Assembly: GCA_036563245.1 (NCBI GenBank)
Contig: DATCMU010000001.1
Location: forward strand, 10,492 to 74,491
From: DATCMU01 sp036563245
Lineage (GTDB): Bacteria; Pseudomonadota; Alphaproteobacteria; Rhizobiales; Devosiaceae
Direction of reading: 5' to 3'
Length of the DNA stretch: 64,000 nt
Shown here: positions 16,832 to 26,052 of the stretch, piece by piece
Layout of the letters: the number at the start of each line of letters is the position of its first letter
Numbering within the stretch: the first letter of the stretch is position 1
The notes under the pieces: model-generated
Database searches by the model: none
Seen by the model: only the letters and a program-made list of their open reading frames with translations
Told to the model about the DNA's origin: nothing
Made by a program: the position numbers and the translations under genes

Positions 16832-17962
16832 TCATCCGACCACCTCGCCATCGGCGCCCTGGGGCGGCGGCAGATTCGTTGGCGGATGCGCGGCCGTGGC
16901 CGGATCTCCTCCGGCCGGCGCGGTATAGGTCTTGACGCTTGCGGTGGGCTTGTCGGGCTGGCGCGCCGACACCGGCAGCGCCCGGGTCTGGACGACCGCC
17001 GCGGCATTGCGCGTTTGTGGCGGAAGCGGTGCGAGTGCGTCTGGGGTGATGGTGTCGCCGTATTTCTCGGCGTTGTACTGGGCAATCAGCGCTTCGCCGG
17101 CCGCCTTGTCGCCAAACGACCAGATCTTGAGTTCGGCGCCCTCCACGATGAGCGACATGACCGCCTTCTCGATAGCCTGCTGCACGGCGATCTGCTTGGG
17201 TTCGTTCTGGGTCACACCGCTTTCAAGCTGCAGCAGCTTGTCCATTGCGACATAGCGGAAAACGTTGCCCTGCAGGGCAACCGACGCGATCACCTTGTTC
17301 ACCGTGACGCTGGCCAGCACCTCGCTGGTCTTGGTGGACACCGCCCTGAGGGTGACGGTGATGGTGTCCTGGGTCCACTTGGTGTCGCCACCGATACCGA
17401 GATAGCTGGCTCCCGCGCCCCCAGTCAGTGTGTTGGTGTCGTACCCGATGATCCCGCCCTCGAGGATGATCGAGGCGTGGTCGAGCGGCGGCAGCGCGTT
17501 GGCATCGATCTGCTGCTCGCCGCGATAGACACGACGCATCTCGGTGACGATCTGGCGCTCCTTGAGCAGGTCCTGGAGCGACGAGCGGTCGAGTACCGTG
17601 AACCAGCGCCTTTCGCCGGCATCCTGGAGCGCCTTGATCAGCATCGGCGCGCCGCCCTGGGTCACCGCCTTGGAGAGCGACTGGAAATTCGTCTCGTCCT
17701 TGAACTGGCCGGTCAGGTCGGGGAAATCGTAGACCGCCACCGGAATGCGATGGGCAGGCGCCGGAAGCGACCTCAGCTCGGCGTTGAGCTTGGTCTGAGG
17801 GGTGACGACGGGGGCATAGCGCCCCTCGCTGAGCGAGGCTTCACCCGCCATCTGCTCGAGCGTAGCGCAACCGCCGAGGCCGAGAACCAGGGCCAGGGCG
17901 GGCACCGCACGCATCAACGCCGCTGCGGCTGAGTAACGTGTTCTGTTTTCGTATTTGGTCAC
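16832..17962 (-). CDS. csgG: CsgG-type curli secretion lipoprotein
   Basis: A 376-residue outer-membrane lipoprotein: basic leader, hydrophobic stretch and lipobox LGLGGCATLE, then the CsgG/HfaB fold (IPVAVYDFPDLTGQFKDE, NFQSLSKAVTQGG, RRWFTVLDRSSLQDLLKERQ, IILEGGIIGYDTNTLTGG, VTLRAVSTKTSEVLASVTVN). CsgG forms the nonameric channel that exports curlin subunits. A proline/threonine-rich tail of about 80 residues extends beyond the usual CsgG end. The GTG at 17962 has GGATA upstream; a TTG at 17983 overlapping the csgF stop and an ATG at 17914 are alternatives. The second gene of the operon. Confidence 0.93.
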   Translation of the reverse strand: MTKYENRTRYSAAAALMRAVPALALVLGLGGCATLEQMAGEASLSEGRYAPVVTPQTKLNAELRSLPAPAHRIPVAVYDFPDLTGQFKDETNFQSLSKAVTQGGAPMLIKALQDAGERRWFTVLDRSSLQDLLKERQIVTEMRRVYRGEQQIDANALPPLDHASIILEGGIIGYDTNTLTGGAGASYLGIGGDTKWTQDTITVTLRAVSTKTSEVLASVTVNKVIASVALQGNVFRYVAMDKLLQLESGVTQNEPKQIAVQQAIEKAVMSLIVEGAELKIWSFGDKAAGEALIAQYNAEKYGDTITPDALAPLPPQTRNAAAVVQTRALPVSARQPDKPTASVKTYTAPAGGDPATAAHPPTNLPPPQGADGEVVG

Positions 17963-17979
17963 GGGCGATATCCGGCGGG

Positions 17980-18450
17980 TCAATTGGTCGACGAAACAAG
18001 CTGCGGCACCGAAATGACGGTGACCGTGCCTGTGGTGTTGTCCGTGATCGTAAGGGTGATGTCTGCTACGCCGCGATCGAAGACGACGGTGGTGTCCCCG
18101 AAGGTGATCGTGCCGTGATCCTGCGGGTTGGTGCCGAATATGGCCTCGGTTACCTGGCTGGCCAGCGCCGACAGCAGTCGCCCCTGCAATTGACGAATAA
18201 ACAGATCAACATCGCTTGTTGAAGTCGAGCCACCGGATCCGTCCGTACCGCCTGTCGAGGGTTTAGGGGCATCATAGGCGGTGGCAGTCTTCTGCGCGCT
18301 GGCAATGCTGAGCAGATGCGACGAATTGAGCGGATTGCCCCCGAAACTGGGATTGATCGGCGTATAGACCAGATCGGCGGCGCCTGCCGACGAGGCCGCA
18401 CATCCAATCATGAGAACTGTTGCAAGAGTACGAAATCCTAAAGACGTCAT
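17980..18450 (-). CDS. csgF: CsgF-type curli assembly factor
   Basis: A 156-residue exported protein with signal peptide MTSLGFRTLATVLMIGCAASSAGA. The mature N-terminus ADLVYTPINPSFGGNPLNSS matches the CsgF segment (VYxPxNPSFGGNP) that plugs into the CsgG pore. A Gly/Ser linker (DGSGGSTSTSD) separates a C-terminal domain ending in beta-rich DTTVVFDRGVADITLTITDN. CsgF couples export to surface nucleation. A GGGGGG tract lies four bases before the ATG. First gene of the minus-strand csg operon; csgE is not seen in the window. Confidence 0.93.
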   Translation of the reverse strand: MTSLGFRTLATVLMIGCAASSAGAADLVYTPINPSFGGNPLNSSHLLSIASAQKTATAYDAPKPSTGGTDGSGGSTSTSDVDLFIRQLQGRLLSALASQVTEAIFGTNPQDHGTITFGDTTVVFDRGVADITLTITDNTTGTVTVISVPQLVSSTN

Positions 18451-19518
18451 TTTGCCCCCCCTGGAAGGCCAATCCCCAAGGCGATTTCCGATTGGGCTCT
18501 CTGACACCCCGGGTCGCCTTCGATTATCCGAGCATTCATCGCCCTTGAATTCGCCCGCGTCAATTGCTCGGGCGCGACTATCGTTTATTTTGCCATCGCC
18601 TGTCGGCGCATTTGATTATTGATACTATAGGTTTTTATAGGGTCAGAGTTGCAAGCGAACACTTTCGGATCGATATAGCCCCCTTCCGTACATGAAACGC
18701 AAGCCAAGGTAGATGACGGTAAGCCTATCATCTCATGCTCGTCGGGGTTTTTCCCAAGGCCTGTCACCCTGACGCCACACATTCTCGCTCGGCGGATCAA
18801 ATTTCACCATCGAGAGGCAAGGCGAGAACGGCTTCACTCTTGCAGGGGCGACGACTGCCAAACACCGATTCATATTAATATTCATAGGCGTATCCTGTCT
18901 ACTTTATCCACTTCCCGCTCAACCAAGATGCCAATTGCTGTCTGGCATAGGACATTACGTCACTTCTATTTACTTCTTTCGATTCAATAAACCGTTTTAT
19001 CTCTAGATGAATCTAAAATTAACAATTCATATACCTATAGAAACTTATATACTCTTCCCAAAATTCACCATTAATGATTGATAAACCTTGTCTGCAAGGG
19101 ATTTGTTGATATTAAATCGACCCGATAAGGGATTCCCCCAAGGCAGGACCAGATAGATCCGGACACTTCAGGGGGAAGCTTTCGAGCCAGGTCGTGATGC
19201 GGCGATCGACTTGGAAAATACGTAGGGATGATGCGTCAACCGGCGGAAGCGAGGCCAACCACCGGCGCTGAATTGGGAGGAGCCGCGATCGGTGTTTTCT
19301 TCATTTCTCAACATATTACTTTCATCTGCAGTATTTAAGACATTCGGTGCAGTATTGAAAACCCATCGATGCAGTATCTACCAGACTCTGCACTCTTGGG
19401 AAAACGACGTCGGGCACATCCCTGCCACAACGCAACGAGTCCACTCCACGAAGTGGTTTGTCCCGCAGGCGCGGCGAAGCCGTCGCGCCGATCACCTGGA
19501 GTCAAGGAGCCAGGAATC
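18451..19518. other. gene-free control region between divergent curli transcripts
   Basis: No convincing gene is visible in these 1068 bases. The part from about 18590 to 19130 is clearly A+T-richer than all flanking genes, typical of promoter DNA with bends and regulator sites. The part nearest the plus-strand curlins holds three TGCAGTAT direct repeats. A small minus-strand reading frame (18585-18800) has no signal peptide, no ribosome binding site I trust and no recognised motif, so it is not called. Confidence 0.6.
19327..19377 (+). promoter_or_regulatory. three phased TGCAGTAT direct repeats upstream of the curlin array
   Basis: TGCAGTAT occurs at 19327-19334, 19348-19355 and 19370-19377, that is at 21- and 22-base spacing (about two helical turns). 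The last copy is 142 bases before the first large curlin start. Phased direct repeats are usual binding arrays for an activator or repressor; the protein is unknown. Confidence 0.55.
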
Positions 19519-20808
19519 ATGAAACTCAGAATTGTTCTTCCCACCGCCACGGCAATCGGCCTCTTGCTCGCAACGGGCACCCAGGCGGCAGACCCCAACA
19601 CCGTCTACCTGACGCAAGACGGGTCCGGAAATACGGCAAGCATAGACCAGAGCCACGGCGCCGGCGGAAACGACATCGGGTCAGCCGCGAATCCGGTCCT
19701 GCAAAGCGGCGACGACAACACCTTCCATTTCGACAATGTCCTGTCCGGCTCGGGCAGCAATGACGACATCGAGAAGGCTCAGCAACTTGGCGACCGGAAC
19801 TATTTCAGCACCCAGGCGTGGAACGGCGCGAACAACAATGTCATCCAGGATGTCACGCAGGATGGCAACGACAACCGGATCGGGATCGGGCTGAACGGAC
19901 CCGACAACGGCGTGATTGGGACAATCCTGCAGGATGGCAATGCCAACCAGCTGGTGATCTCGCAATCCAACCTTGTCAGCTCCGGGGACGGCAACACCAT
20001 CGGTTCGATCACCATGACCGGCGACAACAATGGCCTGCCGCCTGACGCGAACGGGGCCGCCAAGCGCGCCGGCGTCTATGTGTTCCAGACTGGCGACAAC
20101 AACACTGTCAGCGATGTCGTGCTTGAAGGCAGCGACAACATCAATCCGTCTACGAGCAGCGCGGATTACCGGACCGTTGTCCGCATCGAGCAGCGCGGCA
20201 ACGACAACGGCCAGACCAGCGCGCACGCCGCCATGTACGGCTCGTTCCAGAACAGGCTCTGGGTGCTGGAGAACGGCGACGGGAACAACTTCTGGGTCGA
20301 GACGGGCAACAACTCGGCCTCGACGGGCAATTCGGTGCAGATCAACCAGGGGCAGATCGACAACCCCTATCCCGCCTCCGACGTATCGATCACCTCAAGC
20401 TACAACGATGCCCATGTCACCCAGTATGGCGACTACAACCAGCTCGTGGTGACCCAGTTCGGCGATGGCAACTCGACCACCGCCAACTTCACCGGCGACT
20501 ACAATGGCAATGGCAGCTTCACCGGCGGCAATATCGCGGCAAACCTCGAAGCCAGCAACGTGAACCTGACCCAGGGCACGATCTACCAGGATTCGCAGAG
20601 CGCCCTTCTGGGCAATTCGGTCGACTATGAAGTGACGGGATCGAGCAACCTGTTCGCCTTCGCGCAGATCGGCGGCAACAACACGATCGCCGGCCAGGTC
20701 AACAATTCGAGCAACAACCAGGTCGCCGTGCTGCAGACCGGCGACGGTAACACCGCCAGCTTCACCCAGGCCGGCGTCGGCATGAACGTGGCCGCCATCA
20801 GCCAGTAA
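19519..20808 (+). CDS. large curlin-repeat amyloid protein 1
   Basis: A 429-residue exported protein with signal peptide MKLRIVLPTATAIGLLLATG...A. About a dozen QxGxxN curlin repeats cover the body (YLTQDGSGN, VLQSGDDN, VTQDGNDNRIGIG, VFQTGDNNTV, VTQYGDYNQLVV). The C-terminal module follows: GDYNGNGSFTGG insert, SSNLFAFAQIGGNNTIAG, NQVAVLQTGDGNTASFTQ and the terminal AISQ. Compared with E. coli CsgA (about 150 residues) it is nearly three times longer. AGGA precedes the ATG at 19519. First of five same-strand paralogues; should be secreted through CsgG and form extracellular fibres. Confidence 0.88.
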   Translation: MKLRIVLPTATAIGLLLATGTQAADPNTVYLTQDGSGNTASIDQSHGAGGNDIGSAANPVLQSGDDNTFHFDNVLSGSGSNDDIEKAQQLGDRNYFSTQAWNGANNNVIQDVTQDGNDNRIGIGLNGPDNGVIGTILQDGNANQLVISQSNLVSSGDGNTIGSITMTGDNNGLPPDANGAAKRAGVYVFQTGDNNTVSDVVLEGSDNINPSTSSADYRTVVRIEQRGNDNGQTSAHAAMYGSFQNRLWVLENGDGNNFWVETGNNSASTGNSVQINQGQIDNPYPASDVSITSSYNDAHVTQYGDYNQLVVTQFGDGNSTTANFTGDYNGNGSFTGGNIAANLEASNVNLTQGTIYQDSQSALLGNSVDYEVTGSSNLFAFAQIGGNNTIAGQVNNSSNNQVAVLQTGDGNTASFTQAGVGMNVAAISQ

Positions 20809-20820
20809 CCACCGAAGTCC

Positions 20821-20846
20821 GGCCGGACGGAAATTCCCGCCCGGCC
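20821..20846 (+). terminator. imperfect GC hairpin between curlin genes 1 and 2
   Basis: GGCCGGACGG and CCCGCCCGGCC form an imperfect stem around AAATT, 13 bases past the stop of curlin 1. No long T-run follows. It occupies the same place as the identical hairpins after curlins 2, 3 and 4 and may attenuate or stabilise the message. Confidence 0.5.
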
Positions 20847-20908
20847 TTCGAACCGCCGGACAACTCGCCCGGCATTCCGAAAGCCCTTATGAGACAAGGC
20901 AATTTGAA

Positions 20909-22354
20909 ATGAGACTTCAGCTTTCCTTCGCCACGGCAACCGCCCTCGGCGTCCTCTTCGCAACCGGCGCCCTCGCCGACAACAACCAGACCTACCTGAC
21001 CCAGAACGGCACCGGCAACAGCGCCTCAGTCACCCAGAATTCGAGCGCGACAACCGGCAACCTAGCGGGCGCGAGCGATACCAACCACATCATGACGCAA
21101 ACCGGCTCGAACAATGTGCTGATCATCGAGCAGAACGGCGATGCCGGCAGCATCGGCGCGACCGACGGCGTCCAGGACTACCACTGGCCCGACACCCCGC
21201 CGCATAATTTCAGTATCTCCTTCAATGGTGTGAACCAGACCAGCACCGGAGCGGGGAGCAACAAGGCGACATTGACCCAAGGTGGGACCGCCGCGGTGAT
21301 CGGCGATCTTCAGCAGACGGCGAACGGCAGCGCAATCGGAAACAACATCACCGTGGATCAAGGCGGCACCAACAACGTCGTCAATCACATCAAGCAGCAG
21401 CAGGATACCGCCTCGACCAACAACGTCGCGACGGTCACCGAAAACGGTGCGAGCAACGAAATCGACCGGATCGACCAGCTCGCGCATGGAACCGCGTCAT
21501 CAGGCGACCCGAATACGATCAATCTGACGATAGACGGGAACAATAACGGCTATTTCGACGGTTCGCCGACGACACCGTTCTATGACACGTTCGCCTATGC
21601 TTATGGCGCCACGCCCAGTGCCCTGATCCAGAACCACTACAATTCATCGTTAATTGATGTCGCCGGCAACAGCATCGATCTGATCATTCACGGCGACAAT
21701 AACGGTTATGGCCAGACCCAGAAGGGCACCGACAACTCATCGGGCACCGTGACCATAAACGGCAGCAACAACTCGTTCGGCACCTACCAGGCGGGCAATG
21801 CGAACACCATTCAGGCGGGCGAAGTCGACGGCGATTTCAACGATATCGGTATCTGGCAGAGCGGGGATACCAACGTCGCAACGGTGTCAGTGCTGGCGAC
21901 CGGCAGCGACTACAACCAGATCGGTATCGCCCAGGGCGGGACTGACAATCACGGTACGGTTTCGGTGACCGGTACGGGCAACACTTCGATCCTGTCGCAA
22001 GCCGGCACGTCGAACACGGCGGATATCGAGATCAACGGCGACGACAATGGCAACGGCGCGTTCTCGGGTGCTGCAGGCACGCTAGCGACGTCCGCCAGCC
22101 TGGCAAACGGCACGGTCATTCAGGGCACCGGCCTGGGTTCTGCCAACAACACCGCCAACCTGACGATCTTCGGCGACTCGAACGATTTCACCATTGCGCA
22201 GCTGGGCAGCGACAATCAGGTGACCGGCAATATCGGCAGCGGCCTGGCGGATTCCAGCAACAACCAGGCGGCCGTCCTGCAGACGGGCGACGGCAACATC
22301 GCCAGCTTCTCGCAGAGCGGCGCCGGTTCGAACAACGTGGCCATCAGCCAGTAG
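20909..22354 (+). CDS. large curlin-repeat amyloid protein 2
   Basis: A 481-residue paralogue with signal peptide MRLQLSFATATALGVLFATG and at least ten QxGxxN units (YLTQNGTGNSASVTQ, IMTQTGSNNVLII, TYQAGNANTI, IWQSGDTNVAT, SQAGTSNTADI). The shared C-terminal module is present: GDDNGNGAFSGAAG, DSNDFTIAQLGSDNQVTG, NQAAVLQTGDGNIASFSQ and terminal VAISQ. Some stretches are rich in Asn, Thr and Gly with little charge, as expected for functional amyloid. The gene lies 100 bases after curlin 1 and is separated from curlin 3 by a hairpin. Confidence 0.88.
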   Translation: MRLQLSFATATALGVLFATGALADNNQTYLTQNGTGNSASVTQNSSATTGNLAGASDTNHIMTQTGSNNVLIIEQNGDAGSIGATDGVQDYHWPDTPPHNFSISFNGVNQTSTGAGSNKATLTQGGTAAVIGDLQQTANGSAIGNNITVDQGGTNNVVNHIKQQQDTASTNNVATVTENGASNEIDRIDQLAHGTASSGDPNTINLTIDGNNNGYFDGSPTTPFYDTFAYAYGATPSALIQNHYNSSLIDVAGNSIDLIIHGDNNGYGQTQKGTDNSSGTVTINGSNNSFGTYQAGNANTIQAGEVDGDFNDIGIWQSGDTNVATVSVLATGSDYNQIGIAQGGTDNHGTVSVTGTGNTSILSQAGTSNTADIEINGDDNGNGAFSGAAGTLATSASLANGTVIQGTGLGSANNTANLTIFGDSNDFTIAQLGSDNQVTGNIGSGLADSSNNQAAVLQTGDGNIASFSQSGAGSNNVAISQ

Positions 22355-22369
22355 CAGGCACAACCGTGA

Positions 22370-22391
22370 CCGGGCGGAGCGATCCGCCCGG
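22370..22391 (+). terminator. conserved intergenic hairpin after curlin 2
   Basis: CCGGGCGGA-GCGA-TCCGCCCGG, a perfect 9-bp stem with a tetraloop, 16 bases after the stop. The same 22 bases recur after curlins 3 and 4. There is no T-run here, so partial termination or mRNA end protection is more likely than full termination. Confidence 0.6.
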
Positions 22392-22459
22392 CCATGCCGC
22401 GCAACGGCGCGCCATGGGCAGATGGCGTGGCTGCCGCCCCAACCAGGAGGAACCGAAAG

Positions 22460-24328
22460 ATGAACTTGAAGCACAGACTGACGGCCGCGACTGCCCTGAC
22501 GCTGATATTCTCCAGCGGAGCAGCGTTTGCGGGCAATTCGGCTGCCCTGAATCAGAACGGTAGCTCGAATACGGGAACAGTGACGCAATCGGGTGACAAG
22601 AACGTTGCCGGCACGGCCACATACGGGGTGGGCCAGTACGACCTGTACCAGAATGGCGACAGCAACAACTTGGTCATCAATCAGAGCGGCAACGGCAACA
22701 ACATCGGCACAAGCAACGCGATTGTCTACAGCGGCACCGGATATGCGGTACCGGCCAGCCAACAGGTGGCATCGCCCTACCTGCGCCCGCAGCTTGGCGG
22801 CAATCCCTACGGTCACGGCGTCGACCAATATGGGAACTTCAATTCATTGACCGTCGACCAGGTCGAAGGATCCTCATACGCCAACGGAAACCTTATCGGC
22901 ACTGTCGAGCAAAATGCTTCCAATGCCGCGACGGCTTTGACCAATTCCCTCCACATCACTCAGGACAATGGCGACGGGGGTCTGCTTGCGCCCGTGCCCT
23001 ACCCGGGGCCCCAGGCCTACAACTATGTCGGCGATGTCTACCAGAACAACTCGAGTGCCGGCGCCAGCGCACTCGACGCCAACACAGCAACAATCGCCCA
23101 ACATACAGCGGGGCTCGACGGATACAATCGCGGCAACCGTGTGGATGTCTTCACGCAGGACGGCCATGCGAACAACATCGACATCCTTGAGGTCGGCCGC
23201 CGCAACATCATCAACTACGCTGAACAGACCGGAACCGGAAACAGTGCCGACGTGACCATGCGGCTGGAGGACAATTACATCCGGCGCGTCGAACAGGATG
23301 GCACCAACCAGACGGCAACGATCAATATTACCGGCATGGGCAATGGCGCGAATGGTTTCAGCGGCATCGTGGCCGCCCAGACCGGCGCGCCCGCAAGTTC
23401 GGTCGTGCAGCAGGATGGCACCGGCTCCGGCGGGAACATGGTCAACCTGCAGATCCCCGGCAACTACAACGAGTTCGGCATCTTCCAGTCCGGAACCTCA
23501 AACGATGTCGGATCGCTCACTCTTGCGGGCGATTCCAATGAGTTGGGCGTTTGGCAGATGGGGACGACCAATCAGTTGCACCTTTCGACGGTGTCGGGAG
23601 ACTCCAATGATATCGGCGTATACCAGGACGGCACGTCGAACGAATCAACCATCACTGTGCCGGGAAGCGACAACTTGCTCGCGACCGCCCAGTGGGGCGA
23701 TCTCAATGTCGCCTCCCTAGATATCGGTGGCAATGGCAACTACGCCGGCGTCTTCCAGGATGGCACGAACAACGAGGGCCATGTCACCACATCGGGTGGC
23801 GATGCCAACATTGCCCTTATCGGGCAACTCGGCCCCGACAACTACGCGAACATCGTCGTCACGGGTGGCAATAACGTCGTAGCCGGTGCGCAGGACAACA
23901 CCGGTTCAACCGGCAATTCCATGAACGTCACGATCACCGGCGACAATAACAACGCCCTGATATCGGGTAGCACGCCTGAATTCACGTCGGCCGCGCTGTC
24001 GGTCGCATCCGGTGGTCCGACGGTCGGCGGACTTTCGGGTTCCCTCACGCTGCCGGTCGCGGTGAGTTCCTTCCTGTCACCCTATAGCAGCGCGAACGCC
24101 CTCACCCCGGGCGCCCTCCTTCAGGTGGGTTCCGACAACCACATTGAGATGACGGTGGACACGAACGACAACCTGTTCGCCGCCCTGCAAGTCGGCGTAG
24201 GGAACCACCTGGATGGACACGTTTCCGTTGGAACCGGTAACGAGGCGGCGGTCGCCCAGTTGGGCGACAACAACGTCGCCAATTTCACGCAGTCCGGCGA
24301 CGGCAACAATATCGGCATAAGCCAATAG
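22460..24328 (+). CDS. large curlin-repeat amyloid protein 3 (longest)
   Basis: A 622-residue paralogue, the longest of the array. Signal peptide MNLKHRLTAATALTLIFSSG. Many QxGxxN repeats (LNQNGSSNTG, VTQSGDKNVAG, LYQNGDSNNLVI, IFQSGTSNDVG, VWQMGTTNQLHLS, VYQDGTSNES, VFQDGTNNEGHV). A long insert in the C-terminal module contains SFLSPYSSANALTPGALLQV, shared in kind with curlin 5. It ends NVANFTQSGDGNNIGISQ, identical to curlin 4. AGGAGG precedes the ATG at 22460, the best ribosome binding site in the array, suggesting this may be the most translated subunit. Confidence 0.88.
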   Translation: MNLKHRLTAATALTLIFSSGAAFAGNSAALNQNGSSNTGTVTQSGDKNVAGTATYGVGQYDLYQNGDSNNLVINQSGNGNNIGTSNAIVYSGTGYAVPASQQVASPYLRPQLGGNPYGHGVDQYGNFNSLTVDQVEGSSYANGNLIGTVEQNASNAATALTNSLHITQDNGDGGLLAPVPYPGPQAYNYVGDVYQNNSSAGASALDANTATIAQHTAGLDGYNRGNRVDVFTQDGHANNIDILEVGRRNIINYAEQTGTGNSADVTMRLEDNYIRRVEQDGTNQTATINITGMGNGANGFSGIVAAQTGAPASSVVQQDGTGSGGNMVNLQIPGNYNEFGIFQSGTSNDVGSLTLAGDSNELGVWQMGTTNQLHLSTVSGDSNDIGVYQDGTSNESTITVPGSDNLLATAQWGDLNVASLDIGGNGNYAGVFQDGTNNEGHVTTSGGDANIALIGQLGPDNYANIVVTGGNNVVAGAQDNTGSTGNSMNVTITGDNNNALISGSTPEFTSAALSVASGGPTVGGLSGSLTLPVAVSSFLSPYSSANALTPGALLQVGSDNHIEMTVDTNDNLFAALQVGVGNHLDGHVSVGTGNEAAVAQLGDNNVANFTQSGDGNNIGISQ

Positions 24329-24341
24329 CCGACGACCCCCA

Positions 24342-24363
24342 CCGGGCGGAGCGATCCGCCCGG
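24342..24363 (+). terminator. conserved intergenic hairpin after curlin 3
   Basis: The same 22-base hairpin (9-bp stem, GCGA loop) as at 22370-22391, 13 bases after the stop codon, without a T-run. Confidence 0.6.
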
Positions 24364-24428
24364 CTTCCATGTTTCCGGTCCGCCGATCAAGCAGGGCAGG
24401 CCCCATTCTCGAACAGAAGGAACTCAGA

Positions 24429-25955
24429 ATGAGAGTTCATCTCGGACTTCCCACCGCCACCGCAATCGCGCTGATTCTCGGCAGCGGCGCTGCCTTCGCG
24501 GGCAGCGACAACGAGGCCTTCCTGGACCAGACCGGAAGCGGAAACCAGGCCCAGATCACCCAGCAGGGAGATCACAATCAGGCCGGATCAGATTCACAGA
24601 CCAATCTCATCCTTCGCCAGTCAGGTACGGCAAACGATCTCACCATCTTCCAGCGCGGCAGCAACAATGCGGTTGGCCTCGTGCCGCAAGGTATTGATCA
24701 GTACACGTCAAATCCGGCCTATGGCGGCAACAAGGCGACAATCAACCAGTACACCAGCGGCAATCTGGTCAACACCGTGCAGCAGCACAATGCGCTCAGC
24801 GTGCAGGCGGTCCAAGCCAACCTCCTGACAATCAACCAAGGAACCGCGTCAGATTCGACTGCCAACAACTCGGCCAACATCGTCACCAAGATCATGCAGG
24901 TGCGCGCCAATGGCGGCGGCGTAAATACCATCTCAATCGACCAGAGCGGAGCGGATGGCGCCGGCAATCTCGTTGGAAAGGGCCCAGCGTTCGGTGGCGG
25001 CGCCGGCAGCGGAGTGGGTGGCATCTACCAGAACGGCAACACCAACTGGGCCTCCGTCAGCCAGTCTGGCAGTGACAACGCGCTCGAATACATCTCCCAG
25101 GGCGGAACCATTCCGACCAGCACTGGCACCCCCGGCGCCGGGCAGAGCAACATGGCCACCGTCGGCCAGACCGGGTCGGGTAACCGCGTGCTTTTCGTCA
25201 AGCAGGCATCTGCGGTCAACAGTACCGATCCTGGAAACGTTGCCACGATTACGGAAAACGGCAGCGGCAACACGGTCGACACTCTGGAGCAGGACAGCCG
25301 TGGTGGTGCCATCGCCAACTCGGCTACGATCTCCCTGATCGGCACCGACAACGGCGTGGGATCGTTGATCGGGGCTGCCCTCGCTTCCGGCGCAACAAAC
25401 AGTTCTATCTATCAGACGGGGTCGGGAAACCAGGTCGACATGTCGGTCACGGCCGATGACAATCTTTTCGGCTTCTACCAGGAGGGAAACGGCAACGAGG
25501 CCACCGGCATTGTCATCACGGGTGACGACAACCAGCTCGGCGTCCATCAGATAGGCGACAGCAACTCGCTAGCCCTTTCGACCATTTCCGGCATGGGAAA
25601 CAACATCGGCCTCGATCAGTACGGGTCCACGAATACTGCGACCGTGAATATCTCCGGCAGCTTCAACGGAGGTGGCACGTTCTCCGGTGCAGCCGCCGGC
25701 GTTGCCGGATCTAATCCTAGTGGGTTGATCATTCAGCACGGGTCGAGCCTTACGACAGGCCTCAACGACGTGAGCCTGACCATCGACACGGACAGCAATC
25801 AGTTCTCGCTGGTCCAGATGGGCGACGGAAACGCCATCGACGGCTGGATCAATACCGGCACCGCCAACCAGGTGGCCGTCGCTCAAACCGGCGACAACAA
25901 CGTCGCCAATTTTACGCAGTCCGGCGACGGCAACAATATCGGCATCAGCCAATAA
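24429..25955 (+). CDS. large curlin-repeat amyloid protein 4
   Basis: A 508-residue paralogue with signal peptide MRVHLGLPTATAIALILGSG and repeats such as FLDQTGSGNQAQITQQGDHN, IYQNGNTNWASVSQSGSDN, IYQTGSGNQVDM, FYQEGNGNEATG and VHQIGDSNSLALS. The C-terminal module has GSFNGGGTFSGAAAG, SNQFSLVQMGDGNAIDG, NQVAVAQTGDNN and a last segment identical to curlin 3, implying recent duplication or gene conversion between neighbours. AAGGAA is seven bases upstream of the ATG. Exported, probably via CsgG. Confidence 0.88.
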   Translation: MRVHLGLPTATAIALILGSGAAFAGSDNEAFLDQTGSGNQAQITQQGDHNQAGSDSQTNLILRQSGTANDLTIFQRGSNNAVGLVPQGIDQYTSNPAYGGNKATINQYTSGNLVNTVQQHNALSVQAVQANLLTINQGTASDSTANNSANIVTKIMQVRANGGGVNTISIDQSGADGAGNLVGKGPAFGGGAGSGVGGIYQNGNTNWASVSQSGSDNALEYISQGGTIPTSTGTPGAGQSNMATVGQTGSGNRVLFVKQASAVNSTDPGNVATITENGSGNTVDTLEQDSRGGAIANSATISLIGTDNGVGSLIGAALASGATNSSIYQTGSGNQVDMSVTADDNLFGFYQEGNGNEATGIVITGDDNQLGVHQIGDSNSLALSTISGMGNNIGLDQYGSTNTATVNISGSFNGGGTFSGAAAGVAGSNPSGLIIQHGSSLTTGLNDVSLTIDTDSNQFSLVQMGDGNAIDGWINTGTANQVAVAQTGDNNVANFTQSGDGNNIGISQ

Positions 25956-25968
25956 ACGACGACCTCTA

Positions 25969-25990
25969 CCGGGCGGAGCGATCCGCCCGG
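25969..25990 (+). terminator. conserved intergenic hairpin after curlin 4
   Basis: The third identical copy of the 22-base hairpin (9-bp stem, GCGA loop), 13 bases after the stop; here CTTTTC follows, so this copy resembles a weak intrinsic terminator more than the other two. Confidence 0.6.
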
Positions 25991-26052
25991 CTTTTCATCA
26001 TCGCGAGCGCGGGCTGAGCCGCGCGGTTTGAGCCATTGCAGGACGAAGAAGA

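Noticed and set aside
16820..17932. Plus-strand open frame opposite csgG.
   Set aside because: csgG has a lipobox and family motifs; the opposite frame is compositionally a shadow.
18585..18800. Small minus-strand frame in the curli control region.
   Set aside because: No ribosome binding site, signal peptide or known motif; lies in A+T-rich promoter-like DNA.
19133..19185. TTCCCCC / GGGGGAA arms as insertion-sequence ends.
   Set aside because: Only seven bases, no transposase and no target duplication visible.
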